Positions 1 to 6,019 of a stretch of 6,019 bases of DNA are shown in pieces. The translations under genes were made by a program, and so were the position numbers. The stretch's first letter is position 1; every line of letters starts with the position of its first letter. Source of the stretch: Phytoactinopolyspora endophytica (GTDB taxonomy: Bacteria; Actinomycetota; Actinomycetes; Jiangellales; Jiangellaceae); the NCBI RefSeq assembly GCF_004138495.1, contig NZ_ML142867.1:73806-79824 (forward strand). Reading direction: 5' to 3'. The notes beneath the pieces were generated by a model. The model was not told where the DNA came from, searched no databases, and worked only from the letters and a program-made list of their open reading frames with translations.

Positions 1-451
1 CGAGCTGCGCCTGCGTGATCCGCCCCAGCTGGTCCTTCCACGTCAACCAGCAGGTGCCGTCCTCTGTCCACACCAGGTCGGGGTCGATCCCGACAGCGCC
101 CGCCACGAACACCGGCGCATCCCAGGGCCCGCCCGGGTCGCTCGCACGGACGAGCACGTGCCCGCGGTCGACGTCACCGATCGACGTGGTCACGACCCAG
201 AACATGCCATCGTGGTACCGAATCGTCGGAGCGTAGAACCCACCGCTCGCACCATCCTGGGCGACGACCCGGAAGGGAGCAGGATCGTCGAATACCGCTC
301 CCACCGGCGTCCACGTGAGCAGGTCCGCCGAGCGGTGCACCGGGACCGCGGGAAAGTACTCGAAGGACGAGTTCACGAGGTAGTACTGCTCGCCCACCCG
401 GCAAACGGAGGGGTCCGGGTAGAACCCCGCGAGGACCGGTTCCTTGCTCAT
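1..451 (-). CDS. GH43 family glycoside hydrolase (beta-xylosidase / arabinofuranosidase type), 5' part only
   Basis: The gene runs leftward out of the window, so only the first 150 residues are visible. The N-terminus carries the hallmark GH43 stretch GFYPDPSVCRVG (residues 9-20), followed by YYLVNSSFEYFP, SADLLTW and FYAPTIRYHDGMFWVVTT. D13 in YPDPS is the expected catalytic base, and D123 in GIDPDLVW matches the position of the pKa-tuning Asp. The catalytic acid Glu lies beyond the window. In the family these five-bladed beta-propeller enzymes release xylose or arabinose from oligosaccharides. No signal peptide precedes the catalytic motif, so the enzyme probably acts in the cytoplasm on imported oligosaccharides. 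The ATG at 451 is preceded by GGAGGAG (454-460, minus strand), which fixes the start. The gene is divergent from the LacI-family gene, its likely regulator. Exact substrate (xylan versus arabinan) cannot be decided from this part. Confidence 0.9.
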   Translation of the reverse strand, partial: MSKEPVLAGFYPDPSVCRVGEQYYLVNSSFEYFPAVPVHRSADLLTWTPVGAVFDDPAPFRVVAQDGASGGFYAPTIRYHDGMFWVVTTSIGDVDRGHVLVRASDPGGPWDAPVFVAGAVGIDPDLVWTEDGTCWLTWKDQLGRITQAQL

Positions 452-519
452 TGCTCCTCCGCTCAGTCGTTGGCATCGGTAACAATGCCGCACGAACCCT
501 CCAGGGGCAAGAGCAGTCG

Positions 520-531
520 CCTCTCGAGAGG
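520..531. promoter_or_regulatory. Perfect 12-bp palindrome with central CG, candidate LacI-family operator
   Basis: CCTCTCGAGAGG is a perfect inverted repeat with no spacer, centred on the CG at 525-526. LacI-family operators are typically even-length palindromes with a central CG, into which the hinge helices insert. It lies about 70 bp upstream of the GH43 start and downstream of the minus-strand TTGACA at 583-578, so binding there could block GH43 transcription. That the adjacent LacI-family protein binds it is inference. Confidence 0.4.
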
Positions 532-587
532 ACGGCGTGAGGACGGCTGACGGAGCCAGTGCTTCCACCACCGGCACTGTCAACCGA

Positions 588-620
588 TTGCCTCGCTGCC
601 TAGCTCGGATTATGTAAAAT
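588..620 (+). promoter_or_regulatory. Candidate sigma-A promoter of the LacI-family gene
   Basis: TTGCCT (588-593) could serve as -35 and TATGTA (611-616) as -10 with 17-bp spacing. TAAAAT (615-620) matches TATAAT at 5 of 6 positions but lacks a good -35 at the right distance. Either -10 puts the transcript start close to or beyond the ATG at 619, which favours the ATG at 667 as the real translation start. Confidence 0.35.
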
Positions 621-653
621 GCCCTACGGACTCGGCAACGGTCATGCGGTCAC

Positions 654-660
654 GGTGAGG
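654..660 (+). promoter_or_regulatory. Ribosome binding site fixing the LacI-family start at 667
   Basis: GGTGAGG lies six bases before the ATG at 667. The alternative in-frame ATG at 619 has only AT-rich, non-SD sequence in front of it, and that sequence looks like the -10 box. Confidence 0.6.
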
Positions 661-666
661 ATCCAG

Positions 667-1695
667 ATGAGCGACGACAATCCGGCTGCGGTGCACCGCA
701 TTGGCAACCGGAAACCAGCCGCGACTATCTACGACGTGGCCGAGGTGGTCGGTGTCAGCCCGTCCACCGTCTCGCGCGCGCTCAACAAGCCGGGCCGCAT
801 CAACGCCAAGACCGAGGAGCGCATCCGCCACGCTGCCGAGGCGCTTGGCTACCGTCTCAATCCGATGGCACGTGCCCTCCTGACCGGAAAGACCGCCATG
901 GTGGCGCTGCTGGTCTCCGACATTACGAATCCGGTGTTCTACGACATCGTGCGAGGTGCCGAGAACGTCGCCACGGAGGCCGGTTACACGCTCGTGTTCG
1001 CCGAGTCGCACCAGCGCTCTGACATCGAGTTCGCCACCGTGGAGCGCCTGCAGCCCTCCGTCGACGGCGTGCTCGTAGTCGCGTCGCTCCTCGACGAGGA
1101 TCAGATCGCACAGCTGAGCGAGACCAAGCCCATAGTCATCGCGCTCCGCCCGGTCGAGGGCATCCCGCACGTGGTGCCGAACAGCGAGACCGGACTGGTG
1201 CAGGCCGTGGACCACCTACAGGAACTCGGCCACCGCTCGATCGGCTATCTCTCAGGACCGACGACGTTCTGGGCCAACCGGCACCGGTGGAACATCCTGT
1301 TCGAGCACGCGGTGGCGAAGGGCATGTCGATCGTCGAGATCCCCCCGGACGATCCGGTCCCGAACGGCGGTGCGACGAGATTGCGCAGGATCCTCGCCTC
1401 CGGCGTCACCGCCGTCGTCGTCTACAACGATCTCATGGCCATCGGTTTGATCTCGGAGTGCAAGCGGGAAGGGGTCGACGTCCCCGGGCGCCTTAGCATC
1501 GTCGGATTCGACGACGTCTATGGGGCGAACCTGATCAGCCCAAGTCTCACCACCATCGACAGCTCACTGGGCAAGGTCGGTGGCGCCGCCATGTGGTGCC
1601 TCCTCGCCGAGGTCGACGGCACGACGGGGTATGAGCCGCCCGAGCTGCCGACGCGCCTGATCGTGCGCGAGTCGACGGCGTCAGCCCCCTCGTGA
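667..1695 (+). CDS. LacI-family transcriptional regulator
   Basis: A 342-residue protein, normal for the LacI/GalR family. The N-terminal helix-turn-helix is TIYDVAEVVGVSPSTVSRAL (residues 20-39), followed by the minor-groove hinge around LNPMARALLTGK (64-75). The rest is a periplasmic-binding-protein-like sensor and dimerisation domain: VALLVSDITNPVFYDIVRGAE (79-99), LGHRSIGYLSGP (187-198), VTAVVVYNDLMAIG (247-260) and LSIVGFDD (276-283). Such proteins usually repress sugar-utilisation genes and release DNA on binding a sugar or sugar phosphate. Divergence from a GH43 glycosidase suggests a xylo- or arabino-oligosaccharide-derived inducer and control of that gene and itself. I prefer the ATG at 667 over the in-frame ATG at 619 because it has a ribosome binding site and gives a standard-length leader before the HTH. 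Family is near certain; ligand and targets are inferred. Confidence 0.93.
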   Translation: MSDDNPAAVHRIGNRKPAATIYDVAEVVGVSPSTVSRALNKPGRINAKTEERIRHAAEALGYRLNPMARALLTGKTAMVALLVSDITNPVFYDIVRGAENVATEAGYTLVFAESHQRSDIEFATVERLQPSVDGVLVVASLLDEDQIAQLSETKPIVIALRPVEGIPHVVPNSETGLVQAVDHLQELGHRSIGYLSGPTTFWANRHRWNILFEHAVAKGMSIVEIPPDDPVPNGGATRLRRILASGVTAVVVYNDLMAIGLISECKREGVDVPGRLSIVGFDDVYGANLISPSLTTIDSSLGKVGGAAMWCLLAEVDGTTGYEPPELPTRLIVRESTASAPS

Positions 1696-1743
1696 TCCTG
1701 CCGGGGAGACCGAGACCGAGATCTCCGTACTCCGTGAGATCCG

Positions 1744-1764
1744 GTGCGTGCCGCTCGGCAGCAC
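1744..1764. terminator. Candidate hairpin terminator in the convergent gap
   Basis: GTGC-g-TGCC-gctc-GGCA-GCAC can fold into an eight-base-pair GC-rich stem with one bulged G and a tetraloop. It lies between the end of the LacI-family gene (1695) and the end of the converging IclR gene (1809), where a terminator is expected. There is no T-run on either side, so it is not a classic intrinsic terminator. Many actinobacterial hairpins lack one. A looser GATCTC/GAGATC repeat lies just upstream (1720-1741). Confidence 0.35.
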
Positions 1765-1803
1765 GACGGCGGGCTCACCCGCGAGTAGACGTGGACGCGA
1801 CCG

Positions 1804-1821
1804 GTCGGTCATCCGACCGAC
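1804..1821. terminator. Hairpin overlapping the IclR stop codon
   Basis: GTCGGTC and GACCGAC form a perfect seven-base-pair stem with the tetraloop ATCC. The repeat includes the stop codon (1811-1809, minus strand) and last codons of the IclR gene. It could help stop convergent transcription, but no T-run follows in either direction and it may simply be coding sequence. Confidence 0.3.
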
Positions 1822-2558
1822 AGGAAATCACCGATTGTCGCGGCCGTCTCACGCAACAGCGGGACGGCGCGCTCGCCGAACTCGTCGGTGACCCGTACGG
1901 CAGGCCCGGACACGGACAGGGCCACCGGGGTCGGAGTGCCTGATACCGGGACCGCGAAGCAGCGGACGCCGACCTCCTGTTCGCCGTCGTCCACCGCGTG
2001 GCCGCGCTTGCGGATGGAGTCCAGTTCGGCGAACAACGACTCGATGTCGGTGATCGACTGCTCCGTCGCCGGAGGGAGGCCGGTGCTTGCGACGATCTTG
2101 CGAACGTCCTCGTCGGCGAGCTGGGCCAGAACCATCTTGCCGACTCCGGTGCTGTGGCAGTGCACTCGCCGCCCCACTTCGGTGAACATCCGCATCGAAC
2201 GAGTCGAGGCCGCCTGGGCGACGTAGACCACCATGTCGCCATCGAGCATCGCAAGATTGACACTTTCCTCGAGCTTGTGCGCGAGTCGTTCCAGGTGGGG
2301 TTTCGTGCCGGCGCCGAGCTGGCGCCCGGCCGCCTCACCCAGCCGGATAACGCGTGGCCCGAGCGTGTATCGACGCGAGGGCAGCTGTCGTACGTACCCA
2401 CGGTTGACCAGAGTGCGCAGCAATCGGTGAATCGTCGGCAGGGCAAGGCCAGTGCGGGAAGCGAGCTCGCTCAGTCCCGCATCACCGCCAAGGTCTGTGA
2501 GGATCTCCAACAGGTCGATCGCACGGTCCACGGATTGAACTCCGGCAGACTCCGGCAC
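1809..2558 (-). CDS. IclR-family transcriptional regulator, probable repressor of the glyoxylate-use genes
   Basis: A 249-residue protein of usual IclR length. Residues 6-67 form the winged HTH: GVQSVDRAIDLLEIL, then LSELASRTGLALPTIHRLLRTL (29-50) and the wing GYVRQLPSRRYTLGPRVIRL (54-73). Residues 80-247 are the IclR effector domain, with HCHSTGVGKMVLAQL (133-147) and GVRCFAVPV (197-205). G138, D190 and C200 sit at the same mutual spacing as the glyoxylate/pyruvate-contacting residues I recall for E. coli IclR (Gly160, Asp212, Cys222), so glyoxylate or a related acid is a plausible effector. The start is the GTG at 2558, six bases after AGGAGG. The upstream in-frame GTG at 2576 would put that SD inside the gene. 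It is divergent from malic enzyme across a gap holding a TTCC...GGAA palindrome, so it likely controls itself, malic enzyme and malate synthase. Family certain; targets and effector inferred. Confidence 0.93.
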   Translation of the reverse strand: MPESAGVQSVDRAIDLLEILTDLGGDAGLSELASRTGLALPTIHRLLRTLVNRGYVRQLPSRRYTLGPRVIRLGEAAGRQLGAGTKPHLERLAHKLEESVNLAMLDGDMVVYVAQAASTRSMRMFTEVGRRVHCHSTGVGKMVLAQLADEDVRKIVASTGLPPATEQSITDIESLFAELDSIRKRGHAVDDGEQEVGVRCFAVPVSGTPTPVALSVSGPAVRVTDEFGERAVPLLRETAATIGDFLSVG

Positions 2559-2564
2559 GCGACA

Positions 2565-2570
2565 CCTCCT
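2565..2570 (-). promoter_or_regulatory. Ribosome binding site deciding the IclR start
   Basis: On the minus strand AGGAGG (part of GAGGAGGTG) lies six bases before the GTG at 2558. This argues against the longer reading from GTG at 2576, which would add six residues and have no SD of its own. Confidence 0.75.
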
Positions 2571-2592
2571 CGCCACATATTAGAATGCGCTA

Positions 2593-2599
2593 TACGGAA
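2593..2599 (+). promoter_or_regulatory. Extra operator half-site TACGGAA
   Basis: TACGGAA here repeats exactly the right half of the palindrome at 2606-2620, and the two copies are 21 bp apart, about two helical turns. Its own left half does not match the motif. It could allow a second IclR dimer to bind cooperatively on the same DNA face. Confidence 0.45.
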
Positions 2600-2605
2600 T
2601 TATCC

Positions 2606-2620
2606 TTCCATAATACGGAA
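2606..2620. promoter_or_regulatory. Probable IclR operator in the iclR / malic enzyme divergent promoter
   Basis: TTCCATA-A-TACGGAA is a 15-bp inverted repeat matching at six of seven paired positions. Read on the minus strand it is TTCCGTATTATGGAA, one base different from the perfect palindrome in front of aceB (4167-4181). It lies between the IclR and malic enzyme starts in an AT-rich island (about 2575-2620). It overlaps -10-like sequences on both strands: CATAAT (2609-2614, plus) and TATTAT (minus). Its right edge is 12 bases before the malic enzyme GTG. Binding would repress both genes. Recurrence at aceB is the main evidence; binding by IclR is inferred. Confidence 0.75.
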
Positions 2621-2632
2621 GCAGGTGCAACA

Positions 2633-4102
2633 GTGGTAGACGATACCGCCAGCGGAGCGGACGTTCGCGCAAGTCAGCGCCCCAAGGTCCACCGGGCCGG
2701 ATTGCCGAGCCCCAGTTACACGATCACCCTGCGAGTCGAGACTCCCGCATCGCAGCAGGCCACGAGTACCGTGGTGCACGCCGTGGCCGAGGCTGGGGCA
2801 GCCGTCACGGGGGTCGACATCGCCCACTCCACGACGTCGGTGATCACGGTCGACGTCACCTGTGACACCGTCGACGCAGAACACGGCGAGCGGGTCCGGG
2901 AGGCCCTCGACACCCTGGACGGCGTGCGCGTACTGAAGATGTCGGACTCGACGTTCCTCATGCACCTCGGTGGCAAGCTGAGCGTCAGCCCGAAGACTCC
3001 GCTGAAGACGCGTCGTGATCTGTCCCGTGCTTACACTCCGGGCGTCGCTCGCGTCTGCCTGGCCATCGCCGAGAGACCGGAGGATGCTCGCCGCCTGACG
3101 ATCAAGCGCAACACGGTCGCCGTCGTCACCGACGGAACGGCCGTGCTCGGACTGGGAGACATCGGCCCCGCCGCGGCCCTGCCCGTGATGGAGGGCAAGG
3201 CCGCCCTCTTCAAACAGTTCGCCGGCGTCGACGCCTGGCCGGTCTGCCTCGACACCAAGGACACCGAGGAGATCATCGCCGTCGTCAAGGCCCTCGCACC
3301 CGTCTACGGCGGGGTCAATCTCGAGGACATCTCCGCGCCACGCTGCTTCGAGATCGAAGCCCGTCTGCGCGAGGAGCTCGACATCCCGGTCTTCCACGAC
3401 GACCAGCACGGCACCGCCATCGTCGTCCTCGCCGCCCTGATCAACGCGCTCAAGGTCGTCGGAAAGAGCATGCCGGACGTGCGCATCGTGGTGTCCGGCG
3501 TCGGCGCCGCCGGCTCGGCCATCATCAAGCTCCTGCTCGCCCAGGGCGCACGGAACATCGTCAGCTTCGGACGGAAAGGCGCCCTGCACGACGGCACGCG
3601 GAACGGCGACCCACACCGCGATTGGATCATCGACCACACCAATTCCGGTGGCTTCACCGGCACGCTCCAACAGGGCCTCGTCGGCGCGGACGTCTTCATC
3701 GGTGTCTCCGCTGCCGACATTCTCACCGGCGAGGACATCGCCCGAATGAACGACGACGCCGTCGTGTTCGCGCTGGCCAACCCCACACCCGAGGTTGACC
3801 CGATCGAGGCCGGCGAGACAGCCGCCGTCGTCGCGACCGGACGCAGCGACTATCCCAACCAGATCAACAACGTCCTCGCCTTCCCCGGCTTGTTCCGCGG
3901 CCTGCTCGATGCCGGCGCCACTCACATCTCCGACGAGTTACTGCGGGTCGCCGCCGTCGCCATCGCCGGCGTGGTCTCCGACGATGAGCTCAACGCGGCC
4001 TTCATCATCCCCGGCGTCTTTGACACTCGAGTAGCTGAGGCGGTGGCTGATGCAGTGCGGATCGAATCTGCCCAGCACATGGCCGCCGCTACCAGTTCGT
4101 AA
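2633..4102 (+). CDS. ACT-domain malic enzyme (malate to pyruvate, NAD(P)-dependent)
   Basis: A 489-residue protein from GTG 2633, which has AGGTG at 2623-2627. The longer in-frame ATG at 2585 is rejected because it would translate through the operator region. Residues about 27-103 look like an ACT regulatory domain ([11 protein letters not shown] ... [11 protein letters not shown]), usual for the actinobacterial form. The catalytic part follows: YTPGVARVC (134-142, catalytic Y134), MEGKAALFK (186-194, catalytic K189), [12 protein letters not shown] (229-240) and FHDDQHGTA (254-262), with E231, D232 and D257 as metal ligands. The Rossmann motif is SGVGAAGSA (288-296), and [14 protein letters not shown] (406-419) closes the active site. 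No phosphotransacetylase-like C-terminal domain is present. The enzyme oxidatively decarboxylates malate to pyruvate in the cytoplasm. It sits between iclR and aceB and shares their operator, suggesting it processes malate made from glyoxylate. Cofactor choice is unclear: beta-2 of the NAD fold ends in SFGRKG with no acidic residue. Confidence 0.93.
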   Translation: MVDDTASGADVRASQRPKVHRAGLPSPSYTITLRVETPASQQATSTVVHAVAEAGAAVTGVDIAHSTTSVITVDVTCDTVDAEHGERVREALDTLDGVRVLKMSDSTFLMHLGGKLSVSPKTPLKTRRDLSRAYTPGVARVCLAIAERPEDARRLTIKRNTVAVVTDGTAVLGLGDIGPAAALPVMEGKAALFKQFAGVDAWPVCLDTKDTEEIIAVVKALAPVYGGVNLEDISAPRCFEIEARLREELDIPVFHDDQHGTAIVVLAALINALKVVGKSMPDVRIVVSGVGAAGSAIIKLLLAQGARNIVSFGRKGALHDGTRNGDPHRDWIIDHTNSGGFTGTLQQGLVGADVFIGVSAADILTGEDIARMNDDAVVFALANPTPEVDPIEAGETAAVVATGRSDYPNQINNVLAFPGLFRGLLDAGATHISDELLRVAAVAIAGVVSDDELNAAFIIPGVFDTRVAEAVADAVRIESAQHMAAATSS

Positions 4103-4116
4103 GGGTCTTCCCTGAA

Positions 4117-4145
4117 TTGCTTTCTCTCCAGCACTCATCTAGCAT
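4117..4145 (+). promoter_or_regulatory. Candidate aceB promoter
   Basis: TTGCTT (4117-4122) and TAGCAT (4140-4145) are separated by 17 bp and are partial matches to sigma-A boxes. A second possible -10, TATTCT (4160-4165), lies just before the operator. With either, the palindrome at 4167-4181 would be at or just downstream of the transcript start, a normal place for a repressor. The region between malic enzyme and aceB (4103-4196) is clearly more AT-rich than the flanking genes, which supports an independent promoter here. Confidence 0.4.
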
Positions 4146-4166
4146 TTTCATACAGGAGATATTCTT

Positions 4167-4181
4167 TTCCGTATTACGGAA
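4167..4181. promoter_or_regulatory. Perfect 15-bp palindrome, probable IclR operator of aceB
   Basis: TTCCGTA-T-TACGGAA is a perfect 7-1-7 inverted repeat, 15 bases before the aceB GTG and four bases before its GGAG ribosome binding site. A one-mismatch copy lies in the iclR/malic enzyme gap (2606-2620). The odd-length 15-bp layout is the same as the E. coli IclR box as I recall it (TGGAAATnATTTCCA), although here TTCC is outside-left and GGAA outside-right. Binding by the local IclR protein is inferred from position and recurrence. Confidence 0.8.
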
Positions 4182-4196
4182 GTTTGGAGCTGGCAC

Positions 4197-5783
<1,587 letters not shown>

Positions 5784-5840
5784 CCCCAAACCCGGAACCA
5801 GAATGAGCGGCCCGCCGCCCACTCGACAAGGAGGCAGTCC

Positions 5841-6019
5841 ATGTCCGCTCTGAGCCGCGTCACCGCGGAGCTGGAGCGTGCCCTGGGAACCGACCGGGTC
5901 GTCACCGACCGGCAGCGACTGCGCACGTACGAATGCGACGGCCTCGCCCAGTACAAAGTGGTACCCGGTCTGGTGGTACACGCGGAGGACAGCGAGCACG
6001 TCCGGACCGCGGTGCGGGC
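5841..6019 (+). CDS. glcD: FAD-linked oxidase, GlcD-like (glycolate oxidase subunit type), 5' end only
   Basis: The first 59 residues are present before the window ends. The start is firm: ATG 5841 with AAGGAGG (5828-5834) six bases upstream. The N-terminus has a helix of the form SRVTAELERALGTDRVVTD, then LRTYECDGLAQYKVVPGLVV (residues 29-48) and EDSEHVRTAVR. This is the typical opening of GlcD / FAD_binding_4 oxidases, just ahead of the FAD-binding core, which is outside the window. Such enzymes oxidise 2-hydroxyacids such as glycolate or D-lactate. The gene lies 57 bp after aceB with no palindrome or obvious terminator in the gap, so co-transcription with aceB is likely, and glycolate oxidation to glyoxylate would feed malate synthase directly. 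D-lactate or another 2-hydroxyacid dehydrogenase remains possible, since the N-terminus does not fix the substrate. Confidence 0.8.
   Translation, partial: MSALSRVTAELERALGTDRVVTDRQRLRTYECDGLAQYKVVPGLVVHAEDSEHVRTAVR

Larger units (their letters stand above)
452..666. promoter_or_regulatory. Divergent promoter region between GH43 gene and LacI-family regulator
   Basis: This 215-bp non-coding gap separates two divergent starts and must contain both promoters. On the minus strand a perfect TTGACA lies at 583-578 and would suit a -35 box for the GH43 gene, but no good -10 follows at 17 bp. It leaves a leader of about 100 nt. On the plus strand, AT-rich TATGTAAAAT at 611-620 is the best -10 candidate for the regulator. 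CAACCGATTG at 581-590 is an imperfect palindrome centred on CG that overlaps the TTGACA element. GGCAT (472-476) and ATGCC (485-489) form a further inverted repeat near the GH43 start. Functions are inferred. Confidence 0.55.

Noticed and set aside
158..550. Open frames on both strands at 158-550 and 174-485
   Set aside because: The GH43 motifs appear only in the minus-strand frame starting at ATG 451 and open to the window edge. The others are frame shadows.
610..1215. A 201-residue minus-strand frame opposite the LacI-family gene
   Set aside because: It overlaps the LacI HTH-coding region in antisense, has no ribosome binding site that I can see and no family resemblance.
2585..2632. A longer malic enzyme start at ATG 2585
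   Set aside because: It would place the iclR/malic enzyme operator inside the coding region and has no ribosome binding site; GTG 2633 has AGGTG at suitable spacing.
1998..2639. A 213-residue plus-strand frame opposite the IclR gene
   Set aside because: It is antisense to a clear IclR protein and runs through the divergent promoter and operator; no recognisable motif.
2600..3925. A 441-residue open frame on the minus strand opposite malic enzyme
   Set aside because: It is the antisense shadow of a firmly identified gene in high-GC DNA. Its translation is low-complexity (rich in D, G, V and R) and shows no recognisable domain.
4102..4113. AGGG-TCTT-CCCT after the malic enzyme stop as a terminator
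   Set aside because: The stem is only four base pairs and the T-rich stretch that follows is interrupted; too weak to call.
5784..5840. A separate promoter or operator for the GlcD-like gene
   Set aside because: No TTCC...GGAA palindrome and no convincing -35/-10 pair in this 57-bp gap; co-transcription with aceB is simpler.

Overview
The window is high-GC DNA with strong third-position G/C bias, GTG as well as ATG starts, and GGAGG-type ribosome binding sites. The protein families (a LacI regulator beside a GH43 glycosidase, an IclR regulator beside malate synthase, an ACT-domain malic enzyme) point to an actinobacterium. The genus cannot be fixed from the sequence. I see no RNA genes, insertion sequences, CRISPR arrays or other mobile DNA.

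Left part (1-1695): the 5' end of a cytoplasmic GH43 beta-xylosidase/arabinofuranosidase-type gene runs leftward out of the window. Divergent to it is a LacI-family regulator (667-1695). The shared 215-bp gap contains palindromes with a central CG, the kind of site LacI-family proteins bind. The simplest reading is a sugar-responsive local repressor controlling a plant-oligosaccharide (xylan/arabinan) utilisation locus that continues to the left.

Right part (1809-6019): an IclR-family regulator (2558-1809, minus strand) converges on the LacI gene and diverges from an ACT-domain malic enzyme (2633-4102). Malate synthase A (aceB, 4197-5783) follows, then the start of a GlcD-like FAD-linked oxidase (5841 onward, cut by the window end). 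The logic is C2-acid assimilation: glycolate or a similar 2-hydroxyacid is oxidised to glyoxylate, malate synthase condenses glyoxylate with acetyl-CoA to malate, and malic enzyme decarboxylates malate to pyruvate, which can regenerate acetyl-CoA. These are the dedicated steps of the dicarboxylic acid cycle for growth on glycolate/glyoxylate. No isocitrate lyase is present in the window.

The most informative non-coding signal is a 15-bp palindrome, TTCCGTA-T-TACGGAA, upstream of aceB (4167-4181). A copy differing at one base lies between the IclR gene and the malic enzyme gene (2606-2620), with an extra half-site exactly 21 bp upstream. This strongly suggests one IclR regulon covering its own gene, malic enzyme, malate synthase and probably the oxidase. 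The enzyme families are known. The operator and the inclusion of malic enzyme in the regulon are the observations most worth testing. I found no evidence of an entirely new kind of system here.
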